Shown piece by piece: positions 6,780-13,602 of a DNA stretch of 16,931 nt. The DNA lies in assembly GCA_964520975.1 (NCBI GenBank), contig CAZFPA010000044.1:1-16931 (forward strand). The letters are read 5' to 3'. The notes under the pieces were generated by a model. That model had not been told where the DNA came from. It saw only the letters and a program-made list of their open reading frames with translations, and did no database searches. Within the stretch, counting starts at the first letter, position 1, and every line of letters begins with the position of its first letter. Made by a program: the position numbers and the translations under genes. The stretch is from CAZFPA01 sp964520975. GTDB taxonomy: Bacteria > Bacillota > Negativicutes > Selenomonadales > Selenomonadaceae.

Positions 6780-7550
6780 TCAGTCCAGTATATAGACCTG
6801 CACGCTGCGGCGGCCGAAATTGATTGCCGCACCATAGTCTTCCATGCAAAGGTCGATCTTGCTGCCTACAATGGCTCCGCCCGTATCCGCAGCAACTGCC
6901 AGGCCGTAGCCCGGAATATAGAGCCGTGTTCCCAGAGGAATCACGCCCGGATCTACTGCCACAACACCCTGGCGGGCTGCCATGCCGGTAGCCGTTATTC
7001 CGCTGCCGCCGCCATCCGACGGCAGATATGCGCTGGCTTCCATATACATTGTCCGTTGAAAATGTATTTGTCCCTGCGCGGTATCGATCACATTCGGATC
7101 AGCGACCGGCTTTGGAACATCGTTGATTTTTATATTGAGGTTTTCCTGTATTTTCGAATTTGCCCCTGGAGCAGCTTCGTACTCTGCCCCATCATAGCCC
7201 AGATCACTGAGCAATTCTCCCACGGTTGGCTTACTGGTTCTTATTGTCTGTTTCTTTCCCTGATACTCAACAGTAACAGGCACTGCACGATAAATAGCGA
7301 TATAGGTACGATCCCTGTCTTCGGTCATATGATATTCATCCTGAACGTTCATGTTCACACCCGCCTGGCGCAGGATGGTCGTCGGCGTACGGTATGTCGT
7401 GTTCATATCGATGGTCCGGCCATCAACAGCGATTGTCACATGCCTGCTGGTAGTAAAACCTGTCATCATTGCCATGACGAACAGCAAAGCGATGCAAACC
7501 ATCACCGGCTTGTCTCCAAATTTAGATAATAATTTTCTTTTTGAACTCAT
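6780..7550 (-). CDS. Exported 3D-domain cell-wall protein (YabE/RpfB-like, without G5 domain)
   Basis: A 256-aa protein with a basic N-terminus and one hydrophobic segment (about residues 16-32, PVMVCIALLFVMAMM then TGF), probably a signal anchor. Two DUF348-type repeats follow (about 36-75, starting HVTIAVDGRTIDMN, and 89-122, starting AVPVTVEYQGKKQTIRTSKP). The C-terminal part (about 165-256) is a 3D domain with its three aspartates in VAVDPGVIPLGTRLYI, AADTGGAI and KIDLCMEDY. Related proteins cleave peptidoglycan glycan strands (lytic transglycosylase type). The G5 domain usual in Bacillus YabE is absent. ATG 7550 is preceded by AAAGGGGG with six-base spacing. Its position downstream of tatD matches Bacillus yabE, but here it has a separate strong promoter and terminator. 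Confidence 0.9.
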   Translation of the reverse strand: MSSKRKLLSKFGDKPVMVCIALLFVMAMMTGFTTSRHVTIAVDGRTIDMNTTYRTPTTILRQAGVNMNVQDEYHMTEDRDRTYIAIYRAVPVTVEYQGKKQTIRTSKPTVGELLSDLGYDGAEYEAAPGANSKIQENLNIKINDVPKPVADPNVIDTAQGQIHFQRTMYMEASAYLPSDGGGSGITATGMAARQGVVAVDPGVIPLGTRLYIPGYGLAVAADTGGAIVGSKIDLCMEDYGAAINFGRRSVQVYILD

Positions 7551-7577
7551 TCAATTCCCCCTTTAACGGACTTGCAA

Positions 7578-7607
7578 ATTATATCATGCCTTTTTGCTTC
7601 CTGTCAA
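7578..7607 (-). promoter_or_regulatory. Strong sigma-70 promoter of the 3D-domain gene
   Basis: On the minus strand TTGACA (7607-7602) and TATAAT (7583-7578) are both perfect, with an 18-base spacer, just upstream of the ribosome site for ATG 7550. It makes the gene independent of metG-tatD. Confidence 0.85.
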
Positions 7608-7659
7608 ATTTCCCAAAAATATCCTCCCACTTTCAGGTAATTTTCAGCGAAAAAAGTGC

Positions 7660-7707
7660 TATAAAAAAGTGGTGGAAGCCCTATTTTTATAGGTTTCCCA
7701 CCACTTT
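7660..7707 (-). terminator. Terminator of the metG-tatD operon
   Basis: On the minus strand AAAGTGGTGG (7707-7698) pairs with CCACCACTTT (7675-7666). A partly paired upper stem (ACCTAT with ATAGGG) closes the loop, and the descending arm runs into six T. It lies 13 bases after the tatD stop. Confidence 0.8.
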
Positions 7708-7719
7708 ATCAAAATCCGC

Positions 7720-8490
7720 TTAAATGCCATATAAATCGCGCGCATTTTGTCGCGTTTTTATCGAAAATTCTTCAGGACTTTCCGCCCGAATCTCTGCCGC
7801 CCTTTGGGCTATATACTTCACAAAAGCCGGTTCATTCCGCTTCCCGCGAAACGGTGCCGGCGTCATATAGGGACAATCCGTTTCAACCAGGATACGGTCG
7901 GCCGGCAACGCCCGCACAATCTCCGGCAGCTTCGCCGCGTTTTTAAAGGTCAGCGGTCCGTCGATTCCCAGGTACCAGCCAAGCTTCAAAAGCTCCCGCG
8001 CCGTCTCCATACTGCCGGAATAGCAGTGCAGCACACCACGGATGCCCCGCCCCTCTGTCTTGAGGATTGCCAGGGTATCACCATGCGCATCGCGGTCATG
8101 GATGCAGACCGGCAGATGCAGCTGCCGCGCCAGATCAAGCTGGCGAATGAAGATACGCTTCTGCAGTTCCCTTTTCTCGCTGTCCTTTTCCCAGTAGTAA
8201 TCGAGCCCGATCTCTCCGATAGCTACGACCTTCGGCAGTGCGGCCCAGGCCGCCAGGCGGTCATCGTCCGCTCCGGTCATCGGAAAGGCCTCCTCCGGAT
8301 GGACGCCGACGCCTGCATAGACCGCCGGGAATTCCTCGGTCAGCTGTACCGACCGCGCAGAGGATTCCAGGGTATCCCCCATGTTGATGATGGCCTCGAC
8401 GCCATTTTCCAGCGCCCGGTCGACTACCGCGGCCCGGTCCGCGTCAAAGGCTTCGCCATCGATATGGGCGTGTGTGTCGATGAGCCTCAT
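7720..8490 (-). CDS. tatD: TatD family metal-dependent hydrolase (DNase)
   Basis: A 256-aa protein of normal family length with a TIM-barrel metal-hydrolase signature. DTHAHID at residues 5-11 gives the first two histidines, then come GEIGLDYYW (metal-bridging Glu), HDRDA, HCYSG and ETDCPYMTP (active-site Asp). Family members are Mg-dependent 3'-5' exonucleases or D-aminoacyl-type hydrolases acting on DNA and RNA in the cytoplasm; the in vivo role varies. ATG 8490 overlaps the metG stop by four bases (ATGA), so the two are translationally coupled. The metG-tatD pairing is conserved across Firmicutes. Nothing odd is seen in the sequence. Confidence 0.95.
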   Translation of the reverse strand: MRLIDTHAHIDGEAFDADRAAVVDRALENGVEAIINMGDTLESSARSVQLTEEFPAVYAGVGVHPEEAFPMTGADDDRLAAWAALPKVVAIGEIGLDYYWEKDSEKRELQKRIFIRQLDLARQLHLPVCIHDRDAHGDTLAILKTEGRGIRGVLHCYSGSMETARELLKLGWYLGIDGPLTFKNAAKLPEIVRALPADRILVETDCPYMTPAPFRGKRNEPAFVKYIAQRAAEIRAESPEEFSIKTRQNARDLYGI

Positions 8491-10421
8491 CGTACCTGGC
8501 TCCCGACCGGCATATCCGTGCTCACGACCTGCAGTGCCTCATCTTTGGAAGCCGCGAGGATCATGCCGTGCGACACAATACCACGAATCTTGGCCGGCTT
8601 GAGGTTCACCACCATCACGACATTCTTGCCCACGAGCTCATCGCACGTATAGTGCTTGGCAATGCCGGATACGATCTCGCGCTGTTCATTGCCGAGGTCA
8701 ACCCGCAGCTTCATGAGCTTTTCGGTTCCCTCAACCTTCTCCGCACTCAGGATGCGCACGACGCGCAGGTGGATCTTGCCGAAATCCTCGATGGTGATTT
8801 CGCCATGCTCGTCCGCTGCTTTTTTCGCAGCCTTTTCCTGCGGCTGTTTCTTCGCGGCCTTCGGTGCCTCCACCGGCTTCTCCTCCTCGACCTCGATGCG
8901 TGGGAAAAGCTGCTCCGGCTCACCTACCTGCAGACCGGCCGGCGTACCGCCCCAGGTCTCGATATCCGCAAGCTGTACCGCCGCAAAGTCCTGCGGCAGA
9001 TTCAGCTGCTTCCAGATGCGCTCCGCTGTCGTCGGCATGAAAGGCGCAATGAGGACACTGATGATGCGCAGGCTCTCCACGAGATTGTACATCGTATTGG
9101 CCAGTTCCTGCTTCTTCGCCGGGTCCTTGGCCAACGCCCAGGGCGCCGTCTCATCGATGTATTTATTTGTACGGCCGATAAAGGCCCATACATTTTTGAT
9201 GGTAGCGCTGAGCTGCATCGTTTCCATACCATCCGTGAAGTCCTTTACCGCCTGCATGGCATCTGCCCGCAGCGAACGGTCGACTTCGTTCTCACCGGCC
9301 GGTGCACTGACCGTCCCCGCCTGGAACTTGCCAATCATATTGAGCGTGCGATGCAGCAGATTGCCAAGGTCATTCGCCAGATCGGAATTGATGCGCTGGA
9401 TCAGCGAATCCCGGGAGAAATTCCCATCCTGCCCCAAATTGATCTCCCGCAGCAGGAAGTAACGGATTGCATCCGCGCCGAACTCATCAATGAGGCCGAT
9501 CGGATCAATGACATTGCCCTTGGATTTCGACATCTTATCGCCCTCGACAATGAGCCAGCCATGTCCATAGACCTTCTTCGGCAACGGCAGTTCCAATGCC
9601 ATGAGGATACACGGCCAGATAATCGTATGGAAACGCACGATCTCCTTGCCGACCAGATGCAGATCTGCCGGCCAGAACTTATGGAACATCTCGGGATTGT
9701 CCAGATAGCCAATCGGCGTAAGATAGTTCGTAAGCGCGTCGAACCATACATAAATGACGTGCTTATCATCAATGGGCACCGGAATGCCCCAATCAAACGA
9801 GGTCCGGGAAATACAGAGATCCTCAAGGCCCTGTTTGATGAAATTAATCATTTCATTCCGGCGTGATACCGGCTGAATGAAGTCCGGATGCGCGTCGATG
9901 TATGCAAGCAGCTGGTCCGCGTATTTGGAAATCTTGAAGAAGTACGCCTCCTCAGCGACCTCCTCCACCGGACGCCCGCAGTCCGGGCATTTGCCGTCAA
10001 CGAGCTGATGCTCCGTCCAGTAGCTTTCACACGGTGTACAGTAAAGTCCCTTATAGGCTCCCTTGTAGATATCGCCCTTGGCATAGATGCGGCGGAAAAT
10101 CTCCTGCACGACCTTTTCATGACGCGGCTGGGTCGTGCGAATGAAATCATCATTCGATATATTCAGGCGTTTCCAGAGGTTCTGGAAACCGGCTACAATG
10201 CGGTCAACATACTCGATCGGCGTAATGCCCTCTTCCTCCGCCTTGCGCTCGATTTTCTGTCCATGCTCATCACTGCCGGTCAAAAAGAATACATCATAAC
10301 CAGCCAGACGCTTGAAACGTGCAATGGAGTCCGCTATAGTTGTACAATAGGCATGCCCGATATGCAGCTTGGCACTCGGATAATAAATAGGTGTCGTTAT
10401 GTAGAATGATTTCTTGTCCAC
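8487..10421 (-). CDS. metG: Methionyl-tRNA synthetase
   Basis: A 644-aa class I synthetase that charges tRNA-Met and initiator tRNA in the cytoplasm. The HIGH motif is at residues 20-23 and KMSKSKGN at 296-303. A zinc knuckle is formed by C128-C131 and C145-C148 (CTPC and CPDC). After the anticodon-binding region there is a Lys/Ala/Glu-rich linker (KPVEAPKAAKKQPQEKAAKK), then a C-terminal EMAP/Trbp111-like tRNA-binding domain (from about residue 540: EITIEDFGKIHLRVVRIL, later NLKPAKIRGIVSHGM) that dimerises and holds tRNA. The start is GTG 10421, with GGGAGG about 10 bases upstream. No T-box is visible. The leader is short, and control more likely acts at the palindromic promoter at 10489-10527. 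The gene is the first of a two-gene operon with tatD. Confidence 0.98.
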   Translation of the reverse strand: MDKKSFYITTPIYYPSAKLHIGHAYCTTIADSIARFKRLAGYDVFFLTGSDEHGQKIERKAEEEGITPIEYVDRIVAGFQNLWKRLNISNDDFIRTTQPRHEKVVQEIFRRIYAKGDIYKGAYKGLYCTPCESYWTEHQLVDGKCPDCGRPVEEVAEEAYFFKISKYADQLLAYIDAHPDFIQPVSRRNEMINFIKQGLEDLCISRTSFDWGIPVPIDDKHVIYVWFDALTNYLTPIGYLDNPEMFHKFWPADLHLVGKEIVRFHTIIWPCILMALELPLPKKVYGHGWLIVEGDKMSKSKGNVIDPIGLIDEFGADAIRYFLLREINLGQDGNFSRDSLIQRINSDLANDLGNLLHRTLNMIGKFQAGTVSAPAGENEVDRSLRADAMQAVKDFTDGMETMQLSATIKNVWAFIGRTNKYIDETAPWALAKDPAKKQELANTMYNLVESLRIISVLIAPFMPTTAERIWKQLNLPQDFAAVQLADIETWGGTPAGLQVGEPEQLFPRIEVEEEKPVEAPKAAKKQPQEKAAKKAADEHGEITIEDFGKIHLRVVRILSAEKVEGTEKLMKLRVDLGNEQREIVSGIAKHYTCDELVGKNVVMVVNLKPAKIRGIVSHGMILAASKDEALQVVSTDMPVGSQVR

Positions 10422-10488
10422 GAAATTGAATCCTCCCTTGTATCACAAATCCAGCGCACCGCCGGCACGCAATTTATGCTATCTTTTT

Positions 10489-10518
10489 ATTATAACGCCA
10501 TTGTTAAAGATTCCGCAA
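10489..10518 (-). promoter_or_regulatory. Promoter of metG-tatD
   Basis: On the minus strand TTGCGG (10518-10513) and TATAAT (10494-10489) are separated by 18 bases, about 65 bases upstream of the metG GTG. The promoter closely resembles that of yaaR at 15148-15177. Confidence 0.75.
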
Positions 10519-10527
10519 GGCGAAATC
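10509..10527. promoter_or_regulatory. Palindromic operator candidate over the metG -35
   Basis: On the plus strand GATTCCGC, AAG, then GCGAAATC form an inverted repeat with one mismatch in eight. It covers the -35 of metG and matches 16 of 19 positions of the palindrome over the yaaR -35 at 15168-15186. Confidence 0.55.
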
Positions 10528-10605
10528 ATCTCAATTGGCGTTTCAATACAGAAGATGCTGTCAACGAATGCAGCGCCGCTATTTTCGCACTGCCATCCTA
10601 TCCAT

Positions 10606-10637
10606 AAAAGGAAATTTCGTCCAGCATTTCCTTTTTT
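10606..10637 (+). terminator. AT-rich hairpin with T-run upstream of the abrB promoter
   Basis: AAAAGGAAAT (10606-10615) pairs perfectly with ATTTCCTTTT (10626-10635) around a 10-base loop, and the descending arm ends in six T. No gene reads into it from the left. It may insulate abrB, end a short divergent transcript, or serve as a protein site. The stem is AT-rich, so terminator strength is doubtful. Confidence 0.35.
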
Positions 10638-10670
10638 ATGATAAATTTAATCAATAATAGCTATTTATTA

Positions 10671-10699
10671 TTGAAAACATTTGCAAAATATGGTATTAT
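10671..10699 (+). promoter_or_regulatory. Promoter of abrB
   Basis: TTGAAA (10671-10676) and TATTAT (10694-10699) are 17 bases apart. A leader of about 85 bases follows and contains the inverted repeat GTATCG-TAC-CGATAC (10756-10770), which might be an operator. Confidence 0.6.
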
Positions 10700-10792
10700 T
10701 TAGGTATGGAAAATTTTGAATTTTTAATATATACATGGTAGAGCTACAGGCAAAGGTATCGTACCGATACACAAATATAGGGAGGGATTATT

Positions 10793-11044
10793 ATGAAGGC
10801 CACTGGAATTGTCAGGAAAATGGATGAACTCGGACGTGTTGTCATCCCCATTGAACTTCGCCGCACCCTGGATATTGCCGAGAGATCCGCACTGGAAATC
10901 TTTACCGATGATGACCGCATCATCCTGCGCAAATACGAACCGAGTAACTCCTGTGTCTTCTGCGGGAGTACAGGAGATGTCGCCTCCTTCAAGGGAAAGA
11001 ACATCTGTAAGAAATGCCTGAAGGATATGAAAAAAGTGAAATAG
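10793..11044 (+). CDS. abrB: AbrB family transition-state regulator with C-terminal four-Cys ribbon
   Basis: An 83-aa DNA-binding protein. Residues 1-48, including TGIVRKMDELGRVVIPIELR then RTLDIAERSALEIF, are almost textbook AbrB/SpoVT swapped-hairpin domain. The C-terminus differs from Bacillus AbrB: C54-x2-C57 and C72-x2-C75 form a small likely zinc ribbon (CVFCG and CKKC), an arrangement I recall from clostridial AbrB proteins. Family members bind DNA as tetramers and repress stationary-phase genes. ATG 10793 is preceded by AGGGAGGG at six-base spacing. The gene is transcribed against its neighbours, divergent from metG and convergent with rsmI, the same orientation as in Bacillus. The palindrome in its leader could allow autoregulation. 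Confidence 0.93.
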   Translation: MKATGIVRKMDELGRVVIPIELRRTLDIAERSALEIFTDDDRIILRKYEPSNSCVFCGSTGDVASFKGKNICKKCLKDMKKVK

Positions 11045-11050
11045 AGCTAA

Positions 11051-11085
11051 AAAGCAAGCGCTGCCAAGCTTCGGCAGCGCTTTTT
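11051..11085 (+). terminator. abrB terminator, probably bidirectional
   Basis: AAGCGCTGCC (11056-11065) pairs with GGCAGCGCTT (11073-11082), followed by five T rightward. On the minus strand the same stem is followed by GC and five T (from the A run at 11049-11053), so it can also stop leftward transcripts from rsmI. Confidence 0.85.
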
Positions 11086-11160
11086 CTGTGTCTGTCAGAC
11101 ACTTTCCTTCTATATAATATCCCGAACCGTACATACCGTCTCCAGCACCACCGGCGTGCT

Positions 11161-12027
11161 TCAGGCATCGTCCCCCGCGAGACAGGCCTGATAGACATCC
11201 CGCCGGCTCATTCCCAGGCGCTGCGCAGCCTCACGCATCGCGGCCTTACGATCCAGTCCATCGGCCACCAGCCGGGCGACGAGTGCCGCGGGGCCAAGCC
11301 CCGCATAGACGTCCGGTGCCGCCTGCTGACAGCCATCATTTCCCGCCACCAGCAGCACGAACTCACCGCGCGGCTCCTGCACAGAAAAATAGTCCTGCAG
11401 CTCCTGAAGCGTGCCCCGACGGAATTCCTCGAACTTCTTCGTGAGCTCACGCGCCGCCACCGCCTTACGTCCCGCGCCAAGAGCCGCCGCCAGTTCCGCC
11501 AGCGTAGCGCGCAGGTGATGCGGTGCCTCATAGAAAAGCAGCGTCTCGCTATGCTCCTTCACGCGTTCCAGTGTCTCCCGGCGCTTTTTCGTTGTACGCG
11601 GCAAAAAACCCACAAAGGTAAACACCGTCGTATCGAGCCCCGAGCAGATCAGCGCCGACAGCGCCGCGTTGGCACCAGGCAGCGGCGTGACGCGGATGCC
11701 CGCCGCAATCGCAAGCCCGGCCAGATGGCTGCCCGGATCAGCGATGCCCGGCAGTCCCGCGTCACTTACACAGACGAGGTCGCCGCCCCCCTGCAGATAG
11801 GCAATGAGTTCCGGCCCCTTCGTGAGTTTATTGTGCTCATGGTAGCTCGTCAGCGGCGTATGGATATCGTAGTGAGCCAGCAGCTTGCGCGTATGGCGGG
11901 TATCCTCCGCCGCAATCAGTCCCACCTCACCCAGGATGCGTACCGAGCGGTAGGTCATATCCTCCAGATTGCCGATAGGCGTCGCTGAAAGATACAGCGT
12001 CCCCGGCACAGTCATTGTCTCATTCAT
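11161..12027 (-). CDS. rsmI: 16S rRNA (cytidine-1402-2'-O)-methyltransferase
   Basis: A 288-aa tetrapyrrole-methylase-fold enzyme that 2'-O-methylates C1402 of 16S rRNA in the decoding centre, using SAM. Family blocks are clear: LSATPIGNLEDMT (about 13-25), AAEDTRHTRKLL, TSYHEHN, CVSDAGLPGIADPG and PLPGANAALSAL, then FVGFLPR and FYEAPHHLRATL, ending with a helical C-terminal extension typical of RsmI. ATG 12027 overlaps the trmN6 stop by eight bases, indicating translational coupling as the last gene of the yaaR operon. An internal ATG at residue 5 is possible but less likely. The gene converges on abrB; the hairpin at 11051-11085 probably ends both transcripts. Confidence 0.96.
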   Translation of the reverse strand: MNETMTVPGTLYLSATPIGNLEDMTYRSVRILGEVGLIAAEDTRHTRKLLAHYDIHTPLTSYHEHNKLTKGPELIAYLQGGGDLVCVSDAGLPGIADPGSHLAGLAIAAGIRVTPLPGANAALSALICSGLDTTVFTFVGFLPRTTKKRRETLERVKEHSETLLFYEAPHHLRATLAELAAALGAGRKAVAARELTKKFEEFRRGTLQELQDYFSVQEPRGEFVLLVAGNDGCQQAAPDVYAGLGPAALVARLVADGLDRKAAMREAAQRLGMSRRDVYQACLAGDDA

Positions 12028-12763
12028 AATACTTCAATACTTCCTCCGTATAGCTTCCATCTGCGGCATGCACGATGAGCGGCCGGCTGACCTTGAGCCC
12101 GCCCGGCGCCGCTCCCACAACAGCTTCGATGAGCACCATATTAGGGTCCCGGTCCGGCTTGGGCTGCACAAAGCAGACCCGCTTCGCCTCAAGCTGATTT
12201 TCATGCAGCGCGACGAGGATCTCCCCGAGCCGCTCCGGCAGATGAACCATCGCGAGCCGCCCGCGAAATTTCAGCGCGTAGCGTGCCGCCCACACCACAT
12301 CCGCCAGCGTCGCCGTCACCTCATGGCGCGCCCGCGCGACTCCGTGCAGCGCATTCTGCTGGCCGTGATTCACCGGCCGGTAGGGCGGATTCACCAGAAC
12401 GAGATCGAAGCTCTCCGGCGCGTATAGTTCGCGGATCTCGCGGTAGTCGCCCCGGCGCACTGTGATCTTCTCCTCCAGGCCATTCAGGCGCATATTGCGC
12501 GCCGCGAGTTCAGCCATGACCGGATTGATCTCCACCGCCTGTATCTCCCTGACTTCATCGGCAATGAGCAGCGGCATGACCCCCGTTCCCGTTCCCAGGT
12601 CCAGCACCCGGAAGCTTTTCTTGTAGTTAGGAAAATGAGCGAGCAGAACCGCATCCAGGGAGAAGCAGAACTCTGCCTCATTCTGAATGATTTTCCGCCC
12701 GCTCTTCACGAGATCGTCCAGACGCTCATTCGCCTGCAGTTCAATGTTCATCATCTTTCTCAA
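12020..12763 (-). CDS. trmN6: tRNA1(Val) (adenine-37-N6)-methyltransferase-like protein (TrmN6/YabB)
   Basis: A Rossmann-fold SAM methyltransferase of about 247 aa. Motif I is VLDLGTGTGVMPLL (about 53-66) and the amino-methylating motif is NPPY (125-128), which indicates N6-adenine or N5-glutamine methylation. The order ricT-trmN6-rsmI matches Bacillus yabB, whose relatives modify A37 of tRNA-Val; substrate here is inferred. The start is uncertain. ATG 12769 abuts GGGAGG with no spacing, so it is unlikely to be used. TTG 12763 lies an ideal six bases from that site, while ATG 12754 or 12751 are 15-18 bases away. Any choice overlaps the end of ricT. In Bacillus, yabA sits between ricT and this gene; here there is no room for it. 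Confidence 0.9.
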   Translation of the reverse strand: MRKMMNIELQANERLDDLVKSGRKIIQNEAEFCFSLDAVLLAHFPNYKKSFRVLDLGTGTGVMPLLIADEVREIQAVEINPVMAELAARNMRLNGLEEKITVRRGDYREIRELYAPESFDLVLVNPPYRPVNHGQQNALHGVARARHEVTATLADVVWAARYALKFRGRLAMVHLPERLGEILVALHENQLEAKRVCFVQPKPDRDPNMVLIEAVVGAAPGGLKVSRPLIVHAADGSYTEEVLKYYE

Positions 12764-13565
12764 TGACATCCTCCCAGGATGCCACGATGGTCTTGCTGTT
12801 GTCCAAAAGAATCGTCGCGGTGCGGCGCTGCTGGTTCAGAGAAATGACCTTTCCCTCACCCTCGACCGACACCACCCGGCTGCCCTGCTTCGGCGGCTGG
12901 ATCTTCGCCTTCTTGTGGCAATGTCCGCAGTAGCAGTCATTCTCGTACTTCAGGCAGCACATAAGGCGCCCGCAGATCCCCGAGATCTTCGTCGGGTTCA
13001 GTGAGAGATTCTGCTCCTTGGCCATGCGTATCGACACAGGCTCAAAATCGCCCAGGAAGGTTGCACAGCACAGCGGGCGCCCACAGCAGCCAATGCCGCC
13101 CATGAGCTTCGCCTCATCGCGCACGCCGATCTGCCGCAGCTCGATACGCGTGCGGAATACCGCCGCCAGGTCCTTGACCAGCTCGCGGAAATCAATACGG
13201 CCATCCGCCGTAAAATAGAAAATGATCTTGTTCACATCAAAGGTGTATTCCACCTCGACCAGCTTCATCGGCAGCTTGTGCGCAGCAATCTTCTTCTCAC
13301 AGATGCGGAACGCATCCTTTTCCTTGCGCTCATTCTCCACCACCTTGGCCCGGTCAGCCTTCGTCGCCTTGCGCTGCACCGTCTTGAGCGGCAGCACGAC
13401 CGCTGAGTCCTCTACATCACGGGGACCGATGACAATCAGGCCATACTCGACGCCCCGGGATGTCTCAACAATGACATCATCATCCTGGGCAAGCTTCAGA
13501 CTCCCCGGACTGAAATAATATATCTTACCCGCCTGCTTGAAGCGGACGCCTACTACATTCTGCAC
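12741..13565 (-). CDS. ricT: RicT (YaaT), PSP1-domain iron-sulfur regulator of RNA processing
   Basis: A 274-aa PSP1-family protein. Two cysteine blocks are diagnostic: GIGCCGRPLCC (157-167) and GICGRLMCC (196-204), followed by an unusual CYCGHC (211-216) and a basic HKKAK tail. In Bacillus, RicT joins RicA (YmcA) and RicF (YlbF) in the Y-complex, which binds 4Fe-4S clusters and steers RNase Y processing and sporulation or competence phosphorelay steps. It acts in the cytoplasm. The start is GTG 13565, supported by GGAGG with seven-base spacing. The gene lies 37 bases after holB and its 3' end overlaps trmN6. The partners RicA and RicF are not in the window. Confidence 0.95.
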   Translation of the reverse strand: MQNVVGVRFKQAGKIYYFSPGSLKLAQDDDVIVETSRGVEYGLIVIGPRDVEDSAVVLPLKTVQRKATKADRAKVVENERKEKDAFRICEKKIAAHKLPMKLVEVEYTFDVNKIIFYFTADGRIDFRELVKDLAAVFRTRIELRQIGVRDEAKLMGGIGCCGRPLCCATFLGDFEPVSIRMAKEQNLSLNPTKISGICGRLMCCLKYENDCYCGHCHKKAKIQPPKQGSRVVSVEGEGKVISLNQQRRTATILLDNSKTIVASWEDVIEKDDEH

Positions 13566-13602
13566 CTTTTTTCCTCCAATATATCAGGAATCAGCGATTC
13601 CT

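Noticed and set aside
8568..9866. 432-codon open frame on the plus strand
   Set aside because: It is fully antisense to metG. Its composition is rich in Arg, His and Leu with no recognisable domain, as expected from a GC-rich shadow frame.
10422..10488. T-box leader for metG
   Set aside because: The leader is only about 65 bases and lacks the T-box core and specifier stem.
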